Position numbers and translations under genes: made by a program. Below, piece after piece: positions 41,648 to 49,229 of a stretch of 64,000 nt of DNA (within the stretch, counting starts at the first letter, position 1; each line of letters opens with the position of its first letter). This DNA comes from AP-15 sp963712825 (lineage in GTDB: Bacteria; Pseudomonadota; Alphaproteobacteria; ATCC43930; CGMCC-115725). The stretch spans positions 1 to 64,000 of the forward strand of contig CAVQJP010000013.1 in NCBI GenBank assembly GCA_963712825.1, read 5' to 3'. The notes below the pieces were generated by a model, which made no database searches, was not told the origin of the DNA, and saw only the letters and a list, made by a program, of their open reading frames with translations.

Positions 41648-42016
41648 CGTTCTCTGCGCACGGCGCGAGGCTTTCAGCGAACCCCAGGGACGACGCCGGC
41701 GGCAACGATGTGTCGGGCGCGAGGCGCGGTTGCTGACGCCCTATCCGGCGCGCCGGTGCCCGGTCTCTGACCGGCAAGGCCGCTCTGCTGCGCCCTGATC
41801 CAATGCCGGCGGTCGCCAAAGATGCGCTGGAGCTGCAGCGCAGGCAACCATTGGCGCTTATGGCCCAGACCCGGTGCTGCCGCCGCAGCGCGAACCATGC
41901 TCTGCCCCCGCGCGTGCCCATTGCGCGCTCGGCGAGCCCGCTCGCCAGCCATGCCCGCCTCATCGCAGCCGCTGCGCCTTGCGCCGGACCCGGCTCTCGA
42001 CCGCGATCGCCGGGAC
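41648..42016. other. Intergenic region upstream of rutA
   Basis: This stretch contains no gene I can support; open frames on both strands lack family character. It ends in a sigma-54 promoter (next feature), so the activator sites should be here. No clear full NtrC site was seen, only GGTGC-type half sites near 41754 and 41872. Confidence 0.4.
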
Positions 42017-42031
42017 TGGCACCGCTCTTGC
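42017..42031 (+). promoter_or_regulatory. Sigma-54 promoter of rutA-rutE
   Basis: The sequence TGGCAC-C-GCTC-TTGC matches the sigma-54 consensus TGGCAC-G-N4-TTGC with one substitution, and the GG (42018-42019) and GC (42030-42031) dinucleotides have the required spacing. It places a transcript start about 28 bp before the ATG at 42070. The rut operon of E. coli is activated by NtrC with sigma-54, which fits. Confidence 0.75.
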
Positions 42032-42069
42032 GTGAGCCGCCGGGCACCTGACCTGCGGAGGCACAATCC

Positions 42070-43146
42070 ATGGAAGTCGGCGTCTTTATCCCGATCGGCA
42101 ACAACGGCTGGCTGATCTCGACCACCTCGCCGCAATACATGCCGAGCTTCGACCTCAATCGCGAGGTCACCCAAAAGGCCGAGCGCTACGGGCTCGACTT
42201 TGCGCTGTCGATGATCAAATTGCGCGGATTCGGCGGCCCGTCGCAGTTTTGGGACCACAACCTCGAATCGTTTACCCTGATGGCCGGCCTTGCCGCGGTC
42301 ACCAGCCGCATCCAGTTGTTTGCCTCGGTCGCGGTGCTGACGGTGCCGCCGGCCTTTGCCGCGCGCATGGCGGTCACGATCAACTCGATCTCGCACGGCC
42401 GCTTTGGCATCAACATCGTCTCCGGCTGGCAGCAGGCCGAATATACGCAAATGGGGATCTGGCCGGGCGAGGCGCATTTCCAGCGCCGGTACGAATACTG
42501 CGCCGAATACGTCACGATCATGCGCGAGCTGTGGGCGACCGGCCGTTCCGATCGCCGCGGCGAATTCTTCCAGATGGACGATTGCCGCGTCAGCCCGTTG
42601 CCGACGGCGCCGATCCGCATTATCGGCGCGGCGCAGAGCGACCGCGGCACCCGTTTTGCAGCCGAGTATTGCGATTACAATTTCTGCGCCAGCTTTGGCG
42701 TCAACGAGCCGACCCGGTTCGCGCCGAGCGTCGCCCGCCTCATCGCCGCCACCGAGAAAACCGGCCGCGATGTCGGCGCGCTGATTTTGATCATGGTCAT
42801 CGCCGACGAGACCGACGCCGCCGCCTGGGCCAAATGGGAGCACTACAAGACCGGGCTCGACCGCGAGGCCTTTGCGTGGCGCGAGACCCAGGCCGGCGCC
42901 GACCCCAACCCCGACCCCTATGCGACGCCGAACCGCTATAAATTGACCGACCGCACCTCGCCGACTAATCAGGGCGTGCTCGTCGGCTCCTACGCATCCG
43001 TGGCGCGGATGCTCGACGAGGTCGCAACGGTGCCGGGGGTCAGGGGCGTGATGCTGACATTTGACGATTTCGTAATCGGCATGGAGCAGTTCGGCCGGCG
43101 CATCCAGCCGCTGATGCACAGCCGCGCCCAGGCGCTCGCCGCGTGA
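42070..43146 (+). CDS. rutA: Pyrimidine monooxygenase RutA
   Basis: This 358-residue LLM-fold enzyme opens the uracil ring with FMN and oxygen to form a ureidoacrylate peracid. It begins EVGVFIPIGNNGWLISTTSP, a RutA signature, and has FALSMIKLRGFGGPSQFWDH, HNLESFTLMAGLAAVTSRIQ, INIVSGWQQAEYTQMGIWPG and LVGSYASVARMLDEVA. These match RutA almost throughout its length. GCGGAGGCACAATCC precedes the ATG. A sigma-54 promoter lies 39 bp upstream. It overlaps rutE by 4 bp. RutB, RutC and RutD genes are not adjacent, so later steps must be supplied elsewhere. Confidence 0.92.
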   Translation: MEVGVFIPIGNNGWLISTTSPQYMPSFDLNREVTQKAERYGLDFALSMIKLRGFGGPSQFWDHNLESFTLMAGLAAVTSRIQLFASVAVLTVPPAFAARMAVTINSISHGRFGINIVSGWQQAEYTQMGIWPGEAHFQRRYEYCAEYVTIMRELWATGRSDRRGEFFQMDDCRVSPLPTAPIRIIGAAQSDRGTRFAAEYCDYNFCASFGVNEPTRFAPSVARLIAATEKTGRDVGALILIMVIADETDAAAWAKWEHYKTGLDREAFAWRETQAGADPNPDPYATPNRYKLTDRTSPTNQGVLVGSYASVARMLDEVATVPGVRGVMLTFDDFVIGMEQFGRRIQPLMHSRAQALAA

Positions 43147-43745
43147 CCCCACTCGTCAACGGGCCGCTCGACCGGGACGCGCTCGCCACCCTCTTCACCG
43201 AGGCGCGCACCTTTACCCACTGGCTCGACCGCCCGGTGCCCGACGGCATGATCGAAACCGCGTTGGAGCTGGCCCAGCTCGGCCCGACCAGCGGCAATTG
43301 CGGGCCGATGCGGCTCGTGCTGGTCAAGAGCGCGGCCGGCAAGGAGCGCCTGTTGTGCTGCGTCTCCTCCGGCAATTCGGAAAAGGTGCGCACGGCACCC
43401 GTGACCGCGATCGTCGCCTACGACACCGAATTCTACGAATATTTGCCGCGGCTCTACCCGCACAGCGACGCGCGCGGCTGGTTCACCAGCAACGCCGCGT
43501 TGGCGCTCGAAACCGCGTTTCGCAACAGCTCGCTGCAGGGCGCCTATCTGATCATGGCATTGCGCGCGCAAGGGCTCGATTGCGGGCCGATGTCGGGCTT
43601 CGACAACGCGAAAGTCGATGCCGAGTTCTTCCCCGACGGCCGCCTGCGCAGCAATTTCCTCTTGAACATCGGTTATGGCGAGCGCCCGCACCCCTACCCG
43701 CGCCCGCCCCGCCTCGGCTTCGCCGAAATCGCCGAGTGGGCGTGA
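43143..43745 (+). CDS. rutE: Malonic semialdehyde reductase RutE (nitroreductase family)
   Basis: This 200-residue nitroreductase-fold flavoprotein reduces malonic semialdehyde to 3-hydroxypropionate in the Rut pathway. It shows LFTEARTFTHWLDRPV, AQLGPTSGNCGPMRLVLVKS, SSGNSEKVRTAPVTAIVAYD, AFRNSSLQGAYLIMALRAQG and GPMSGFDNAKVDAEFF, closely matching RutE. It starts at GTG 43143 overlapping the rutA stop (GTGA). This coupled rutA-rutE pair lacks rutBCDFG. In some bacteria RutE-type enzymes serve other aldehydes, so specificity is inferred from linkage. Confidence 0.9.
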   Translation: MTPLVNGPLDRDALATLFTEARTFTHWLDRPVPDGMIETALELAQLGPTSGNCGPMRLVLVKSAAGKERLLCCVSSGNSEKVRTAPVTAIVAYDTEFYEYLPRLYPHSDARGWFTSNAALALETAFRNSSLQGAYLIMALRAQGLDCGPMSGFDNAKVDAEFFPDGRLRSNFLLNIGYGERPHPYPRPPRLGFAEIAEWA

Positions 43746-43926
43746 CCGGCGAGGCCTACAGCGCGCCTGAGAAACGGTGACGCCGACCCACCGCTGGTTC
43801 CGCAGGGCGTGGAGCTCCGGGGGTGCAATCCCGGTGAACGACCGCCTTGCGCCCGGACATTGTTCGGGCCGAGACTGAGGATCACCGCGAGCGAGGGTGC
43901 GCCGGTTCCGTTCGGGAGGAGTGCCG

Positions 43927-44862
43927 ATGACCGCCATGCCGTCGGGGACCCGCTCGGCGCAGCTGCAAGCCCTGATCCACCGGCGCGACAAGGTGCTGGC
44001 GGTGCTCCACCCGCCGAGTGCGGCGCATGCGCGGATTATGGAGAAGGCCGGCTGCGAGGCGCTGTTTGTCGGCACCGGCGGCGTGGTCGGCGCCTATACC
44101 GGGCTCGCCGATGTCGGCACCGCGACGATGACCGAGTGCGTGACGATCGCCGGCTGGATCGCCGACAGCGTTTCGATCCCGGTGATGGTCGACGGCGATA
44201 CCGGGCATGGCGGCATCATGGCGGTGCGGCGCCTGGTGCGCGACAGCATTCGTGCCGGCATCGCCGGGATTCGCATCGACGACCAGCCGATCGAAGGCAA
44301 GCGCAAGACCCAAAGCGCCGGCGTCGAGGTCGTGGCGCTGCAGGAGGCGGTCACGCGCTATCGCGCCGCGGTCGACATGAAGAACGAGCTCGACCCCAAT
44401 TTCGTCATCATGGCGCAATGCTACGCGCGCGATGCCGGCGCAGGGACGCTCGCCGACACGATCGCCCGCCTCAAGGCCTATTGCGAGGAGGCCGGCGTCG
44501 ACTGGGTGCAGTTCGAATCGCCGCATTCGGTCGATGAGATCAGGGCAGCGCGAGCGGCAATAACGGGTCCGTTCTCGTTCATGCGCGGCAAATTGGGGCG
44601 CTATCTCGACCTTGACGAGCATCTGGCGCTCGGGGTGACGATCGCATGGTATCCGGGTTTCTCGCACGCCGTGACCTGGGCGGCACTGTGGGACTTTATG
44701 ACCGCGTTCCAGACCCAAGGGACCAAGGCGTGGGACGCGTTTGTCGAAAGCCGCCGCGACCGGCCCTACCCGACCCCGGAAATGCCGAGCGACGGTGAGG
44801 GCGGGGCCAAGCAGCAGGCGCTCGAAGCCCGTTATTTTGCCGGACGGCAAGGAGGCCAATGA
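43927..44862 (+). CDS. Isocitrate lyase/PEP mutase-family enzyme
   Basis: This 311-residue TIM-barrel protein has the superfamily metal and substrate motifs: FVGTGGVVGAYTGLADVGTA, VDGDTGHGG (metal-binding Asp residues) and IRIDDQPIEGKRKTQSAG, the flexible active-site segment. Isocitrate-lyase KKCGH is absent. The usual ARTDA stretch reads MAQCYARDAG. The closest functions are 2-methylisocitrate lyase, oxaloacetate decarboxylase, carboxyphosphonoenolpyruvate mutase or dimethylmalate lyase; I cannot choose. A strong CGGGAGGAGTGCCG precedes ATG 43927. It is followed by an amidohydrolase overlapping by 4 bp. Confidence 0.82.
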   Translation: MTAMPSGTRSAQLQALIHRRDKVLAVLHPPSAAHARIMEKAGCEALFVGTGGVVGAYTGLADVGTATMTECVTIAGWIADSVSIPVMVDGDTGHGGIMAVRRLVRDSIRAGIAGIRIDDQPIEGKRKTQSAGVEVVALQEAVTRYRAAVDMKNELDPNFVIMAQCYARDAGAGTLADTIARLKAYCEEAGVDWVQFESPHSVDEIRAARAAITGPFSFMRGKLGRYLDLDEHLALGVTIAWYPGFSHAVTWAALWDFMTAFQTQGTKAWDAFVESRRDRPYPTPEMPSDGEGGAKQQALEARYFAGRQGGQ

Positions 44863-46013
44863 TGGCACGCGACGGCTTTAAGATCTTCGATTCGGACACC
44901 CATGTCGGCCCCGACGCGCGCATTCTTTCCGCTTATCTGGGCGAAACCGAGAAGCATTTGCTGGCTGCCTGGGACACCTACAAATCCAGCACCCGCAACG
45001 GCCACCAGACCTATACCCGGGGTCAGCGCACCTATCGCCGCCGCCTGGGCGCGGCCGAGCCGGAGGACGCGCCCGCCGGCTACATGGCCGGGTTCACCGG
45101 GGTCAAGCGCAGCCGCGAGCCGTCGCCGCTGGTCGATGCCGACCCCGCAGCACGCATCGCCGACATGGATTACGAGGGTGTCGACGTCAACCTGACCCTG
45201 CCTTCGGGCTGGTTCGGGACCTGGACCTCGGGCGACGACATCGCCCTCGAAATGGCGATGTACCGCGCCTATCACCGCTGGATGGCGGATTACTGCGGCG
45301 CCTCTCCGAACCGGCTCGGCGGGGTGATCCTGGCGGGCGGGCGCGATGTCGAAGGGGCGCTCTCCGAGATTCGGCGCTGGGGTTCCTCGGCCTGGGCCTG
45401 GGGAGTCATGGTCTACGCGCCGGCCGGCATGCCGCTCGACCACCCGGTGCTCGACCCGCTTTACGCCGAGGCGGCCGCACTCGACCTAGCAATCGTGCTG
45501 CACACCTTCACGGTCATGCCGCCCTATGCCCCCGGAGGCCAGGATACCTGGGACAATCTGTGGCTGCAGCGCTCGGCGGCCCATCCTTGGTGCGGCATGC
45601 GCAACATGGCGGCGCTGATCGGCAGCGGGGTGATGGACCGCTATCCGACCTTGCGCGTCGGCACGCTGGAGGCCGGGCATGGCTGGCTGCCGTTCTGGAT
45701 GGCGCGGCTCGACGAGCATGCCGACACGATCAAGGCGGCCTTGCCCGAACTCGCAGGGCGCCCGAGCGAATACGTCATGGGCGGGCGCTATTTCCAGAGC
45801 ATCGAGATCCCGGAAGGCGCGCGGCTGACCAACGCGGTAACCGACCTCGTCGGCGACCACGTACTGATGTACGCCTCGGACTACCCGCACGGCGAGAGCC
45901 ACTACCCGGAATCTGCCGGGCTCGTCCTCGACTGGGACATGCCGGCGGAGCGCAAGCGCAAGCTGTTCTGGGACAACGCCGCGCGGTTCTACGCCCGCGC
46001 CCCGGTCGGCTGA
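44859..46013 (+). CDS. Amidohydrolase family 2 protein
   Basis: This 384-residue metal-dependent hydrolase/decarboxylase of the amidohydrolase-2 type begins FKIFDSDTHVGPDARILSAY (D-x-D-x-H, where most have D-x-H-x-H). It has MDYEGVDVNLTLPSGWFGTW, VLHTFTVMPPYAPGG, GTLEAGHGWLPFWMARLDEH and the C-terminal MYASDYPHGESHYPES with the catalytic Asp. Family members decarboxylate aromatic acids or hydrolyse cyclic amides. It is translationally coupled to the PEP-mutase relative. In the context of rutA-rutE it could act on a pyrimidine-derived compound, but this is a guess. Confidence 0.82.
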   Translation: MMARDGFKIFDSDTHVGPDARILSAYLGETEKHLLAAWDTYKSSTRNGHQTYTRGQRTYRRRLGAAEPEDAPAGYMAGFTGVKRSREPSPLVDADPAARIADMDYEGVDVNLTLPSGWFGTWTSGDDIALEMAMYRAYHRWMADYCGASPNRLGGVILAGGRDVEGALSEIRRWGSSAWAWGVMVYAPAGMPLDHPVLDPLYAEAAALDLAIVLHTFTVMPPYAPGGQDTWDNLWLQRSAAHPWCGMRNMAALIGSGVMDRYPTLRVGTLEAGHGWLPFWMARLDEHADTIKAALPELAGRPSEYVMGGRYFQSIEIPEGARLTNAVTDLVGDHVLMYASDYPHGESHYPESAGLVLDWDMPAERKRKLFWDNAARFYARAPVG

Positions 46014-46187
46014 GCCCGGAGGCATTCGCTGAAAGATCGACGAAAACTCAGTGATCTATCCCGGAGCGGGTGCATCAGATTAGCCGACATACAAACTCAC
46101 GAAGTTCGACAAATTCTCTTCTCAGTTGCCGATCGGCGGGTTGCATTTACCGTAACTTATGACCGGAACTTACCTCAAAAAAACCGC

Positions 46188-46328
46188 TGCATCGGCTATG
46201 CCCGCATCAGCACCTACGGGCATACCCTTGACGCGCAGCTTGAGCGGTGCGCGCCCCTGGATGCAGCGGCCGGAGCATCTACCGAGAGAAAGTGGGCAGG
46301 CGCGCCCGACCGGCGCGCGCTTCTATAA
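46188..46328 (+). pseudogene. Serine resolvase N-terminal fragment
   Basis: The frame reads CIGYARISTYGHTLDAQLER, the start of a Tn3-type/phage serine recombinase with the catalytic Ser in YARIST. It then degrades into ASTERKWAGAPDRRALL before TAA at 46326-46328; relatives have something like IYREKVSGARADRRAL. Only about 45 residues remain and the catalytic and DNA-binding rest is missing. It is a remnant of a mobile element. The stretch 46014-46187 before it holds no gene I can support. Confidence 0.6.
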
Positions 46329-46334
46329 TCGGAC

Positions 46335-46643
46335 TCATTCGTGCTGAGCGGTCTTTAGGGCATCCTTGATGGTATTGTCTTTGTTATGCGAGCCAACAGA
46401 CGAACCGAAGTAGTAACCAGATATCGTGGATACAAGAGATACAATCGCGCCCACAAGAATGGGAAAAGACTTCGAGATTTCGGAAGCTGGGTTTGCCATC
46501 ATTGTGACCCAGAACGCCACCCCGAAGACTGCTAGACCGAAAAGAGCAATGGCAGGCCTCCATATATCCGTCCATTTTTCTCCCGTCTCGCTTGGCGGTG
46601 GCGTCGGTAGCGATACGTTTGTTGTGAGGGTTGTGTCGGTCAT
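46335..46643 (-). CDS. Small two-span membrane protein
   Basis: This 102-residue protein has a short cytosolic N-terminus and two membrane helices: IWRPAIALFGLAVFGVAFWV (residues about 28-47) and FPILVGAIVSLVSTISGYYF (about 60-80). It ends in a polar tail SVGSHNKDNTIKDALKTAQHE. It resembles small holin-like or phage-associated proteins in layout but I cannot name it. GC is lower than in flanking genes. ATG 46641-46643 gives the best start. It lies next to the resolvase stub and may be horizontally acquired. Confidence 0.55.
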   Translation of the reverse strand: MTDTTLTTNVSLPTPPPSETGEKWTDIWRPAIALFGLAVFGVAFWVTMMANPASEISKSFPILVGAIVSLVSTISGYYFGSSVGSHNKDNTIKDALKTAQHE

Positions 46644-46722
46644 CAGTGATCTCTCTTCGATTGATCGAGGTAGTCCCCCGTTCAATTTTTTTTATGCCTG
46701 TTTGGATGTTGGAAGCGTGAAG

Positions 46723-46839
46723 TAGGTCACACACAACCGCTCTCCAGCTCTCTAGCAAGAAACAAAGACGAGCGGGGCCCGAACATTGACCTTGACTAGT
46801 TCTCAACCTGTTGATCTTCTTGGCGTGAAAAGTGACCTA
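46723..46839. repeat. Inverted TAGGTCAC/GTGACCTA pair in a low-GC intergenic stretch
   Basis: TAGGTCAC (46723-46730) and GTGACCTA (46832-46839) are perfect inverted repeats 117 bp end to end. The right one is in a context GTGAAAAGTGACCTAAAATCC that resembles transposon ends. The 340-bp gap 46644-46983 holds no gene I can support. It may be a MITE-like remnant. Confidence 0.35.
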
Positions 46840-46983
46840 AAATCCTTTTTCAGCATCCTGCCAGACCACATGTCCGCCTTCAGAGGCTCGACACTCGCCG
46901 AGAGGTTCGATGCCGGCCCGCCGGATAGCGATCGCGGTTAGCCGAGATGCCCGAACCCTCCGAGCCTTTCGTCTGATTAAGAT

Positions 46984-48219
46984 ATGCGCGGGCTTCTCGG
47001 CATTGCTGTGATCCTGCTCTTCGCCTGGGGGGTGAGCGAGGATCGGGCGCGCGTGCCATGGCGGGTCGTTGCGGCCGGCGTCCTGCTGCAATTTGGGCTC
47101 GCCTTCCTGTTCCTGACGTTTCCACCGGCGCGCGAGGTATTCCTGGTGCTGAACCGCGCCGTCGAGGCATTGCAAAGCGCCACCGAAGCCGGCACCGGGT
47201 TTGTCTTTGGCTATCTCGGCGGCGGCCGGCTGCCGTTTGCCGAGACGCGACCGGGCGCCAGCTTCATCTTTGCCTTTCGCGCGCTGCCCCTGGTGCTGGT
47301 GATCAGCGCGCTTGCCACCCTCCTTTTCTACTGGGGTGTCTTGCAGCGCGTCGTTCAGGGGTTCGCGTGGGTATTGCGGCGCATGGTCGGGATCGGCGGT
47401 CCGCTCGGGCTCGGTGCTGCGGTGCACATTTTTGTCGGCCACATCGAGGCGCCGCTGCTGATCCGCCCTTACCTGATGCAGCTCGAGCGCGGCGAATTGT
47501 TCGCGCTGATGAGCTGCGGCATGGCCGGGATCGCCGGCACCGTCATGGTGCTCTACGCCTCGCTCGTCGGCGCCGTCATTCCCAACGCGCTCGGCAACAT
47601 TCTGATCGCGGCGGTGATCAGCACCCCCGCGGCACTCGCGGTCGCCGCGCTGATGGTGCCGTTCCGACCCGACCGGTCGGCATCGGCGCAGCTGGCGCTG
47701 GACGACCCGCCGGTCAGCGCCATGGACGCCATCGCCAAGGGCACGCGCGACGGCATCACCTTTCTGCTCAATATCACGGCGATGCTGATCGTGACGTTGG
47801 CATTGGTCAGCCTGGTCAATGCCGCGCTCGGGCTGTTGCCCGACCTCGCCGGGGCGCCGACGACATTGCAGCGCCTCTTTGCCTATGCCTTTCGCCCGGT
47901 CATGTGGCTGATCGGCATTCCCGGCCCGCAGGTCGCAACGGCGGCGGCGCTGATGGGCACCAAAACCGTGCTCAACGAGTTTGTCGCCTATGTCGACCTC
48001 GCCCATCTGCCGGCGGGGGCGCTCGATCAGCGCTCGCGCCTGATCATGACCTACGCGCTGTGCGGCTTCGCCAATTTCGGCAGCCTCGGCATCCTGATCG
48101 GCGGCATGGGTGCGATGGTGCCCGAGCGGCGCGCCGAGATCGTGGCGCTCGGCCTGCGCTCGATCCTGTCCGGCACGTTGGCCACCTGCATGAGCGGTGC
48201 CGTGGTCGGGATGCTTTAG
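46984..48219 (+). CDS. nupC: NupC-family concentrative nucleoside transporter
   Basis: This 411-residue membrane protein with about nine to ten hydrophobic segments has the concentrative nucleoside transporter (CNT) signatures ALMGTKTVLNEFVAYVDL (G-T-K-x-x-x-NEFVAY) and ALCGFANFGSLGILIGGMGA. It also has GHIEAPLLIRPYL and FVFGYLGG, which are typical of the N-terminal and middle parts. It imports nucleosides with protons or sodium. Its place 1 kb after the rutA-rutE/amidohydrolase cluster on the same strand fits a role in nucleoside or pyrimidine use. No strong Shine-Dalgarno is visible. Confidence 0.9.
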   Translation: MRGLLGIAVILLFAWGVSEDRARVPWRVVAAGVLLQFGLAFLFLTFPPAREVFLVLNRAVEALQSATEAGTGFVFGYLGGGRLPFAETRPGASFIFAFRALPLVLVISALATLLFYWGVLQRVVQGFAWVLRRMVGIGGPLGLGAAVHIFVGHIEAPLLIRPYLMQLERGELFALMSCGMAGIAGTVMVLYASLVGAVIPNALGNILIAAVISTPAALAVAALMVPFRPDRSASAQLALDDPPVSAMDAIAKGTRDGITFLLNITAMLIVTLALVSLVNAALGLLPDLAGAPTTLQRLFAYAFRPVMWLIGIPGPQVATAAALMGTKTVLNEFVAYVDLAHLPAGALDQRSRLIMTYALCGFANFGSLGILIGGMGAMVPERRAEIVALGLRSILSGTLATCMSGAVVGML

Positions 48220-48246
48220 ACCCGCCGCGCCGCCCCCGATCCGCGG

Positions 48247-49095
48247 CTAAGTCGCGCGGCGGATCAGCCGGGCCCAGCGGTCGAGGATCGGCAGGATTTT
48301 GTCGGCGGGCTCCGACAGCAGCATGACCACGACCCGGGCCACGCCCATGTCGCGCCAGCGGGCGAGCTCATCGGCGTCCTCCGGCGGGTTGAACAAGGTG
48401 ATCGGCAAGGATTGCGGGTCGCGCCCGGCGTCGCGCGCCATCTTGCGGAATTCTTCGAGCATGTCGAGCGGGCTCGACCCCGGACGGCCGCCGATCGGGC
48501 ACCAGCCGTCGCCATAGCGGACGGCACGCCGCGCCGCCTGCGGCCAGGCGCCGCCGACCAGGATCGGCGGATGCGGCTTCTGCACCGGCTTTGGCCACGC
48601 CATGATCGGGTCGAAATTGACCATGTCGCCGTGATATTCGGCCTTGGGCCTGGTCCAGATTTCCTTCATCGCCTCGATCCGCTCGCGCATCAGCTTGAAG
48701 CGGGTCTTGGGATCGGTGCCGTGGTTCTCCATCTCGTCGGTGTTCCAGCCGCCGCCGACGCCAAACAGAAAGCGCCCGTTCGACACCTGGTCGAGCGAGG
48801 CGACGAGCTTGGCGGTTTGGATCGGGTCGCGCTGCTGCACCAGGCACACGCCGGTGCCGAGCTTGAGCCGGGTCGTGGCGACCGCCGCGGCGGTCAACGA
48901 GACAAACGGGTCCATCGCGTCGTAATAGCGCTTTGGCAATTCGCCGCCGCCCGGAAACGGCGTCTTGCGCGAGGTCGGGATGTGCGAGTGCTCGGGTGCC
49001 CAGACCAACTCGAAACCGCGCTCTTCCAATCCCTTGGCGAGGTCGATCGCCGAGATCGCGTAATCGGTAAAGAACATCAACGCGCCGAAATCCAT
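48247..49095 (-). CDS. LLM-class (F420-type) oxidoreductase
   Basis: This 282-residue luciferase-like protein begins MDFGALMFFTDYAISAIDLA and has FELVWAPEHSHIPTSRKTPF, DPFVSLTAAAVATTRLKLGT, VCLVQQRDPIQTAKLVASLD and FLFGVGGGWNTDEMENHG. These motifs fit the F420-binding LLM subgroup annotated 'TIGR03619'. DGWCPIGGRPG and NPPEDADELARW follow. GGGAGCGGAG precedes the ATG. It converges with nupC with 27 bp between. The substrate is unknown. Confidence 0.84.
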   Translation of the reverse strand: MDFGALMFFTDYAISAIDLAKGLEERGFELVWAPEHSHIPTSRKTPFPGGGELPKRYYDAMDPFVSLTAAAVATTRLKLGTGVCLVQQRDPIQTAKLVASLDQVSNGRFLFGVGGGWNTDEMENHGTDPKTRFKLMRERIEAMKEIWTRPKAEYHGDMVNFDPIMAWPKPVQKPHPPILVGGAWPQAARRAVRYGDGWCPIGGRPGSSPLDMLEEFRKMARDAGRDPQSLPITLFNPPEDADELARWRDMGVARVVVMLLSEPADKILPILDRWARLIRRAT

Positions 49096-49229
49096 CTCCG
49101 CTCCCTTCCATGGATGCCTATTGGAAGGGCCGAGCTTAACCGCGATCGGCCATCGGCTGCCAGCACCGTGCCGCCGTTGCCGCCGGGGGGCCGCCGGTTC
49201 ACTGTTGGCGTCAGCTGCGGAGACAAAAG

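Noticed and set aside
41648..42016. A gene between the hydroxyacid dehydrogenase and rutA
   Set aside because: Frames on both strands lack a ribosome site and family features; the region looks regulatory.
43746..43926. A TPP, cobalamin or guanidine riboswitch before the lyase gene
   Set aside because: Fragments such as CTGAGA and GGTTCCG occur but no complete conserved core could be assembled.
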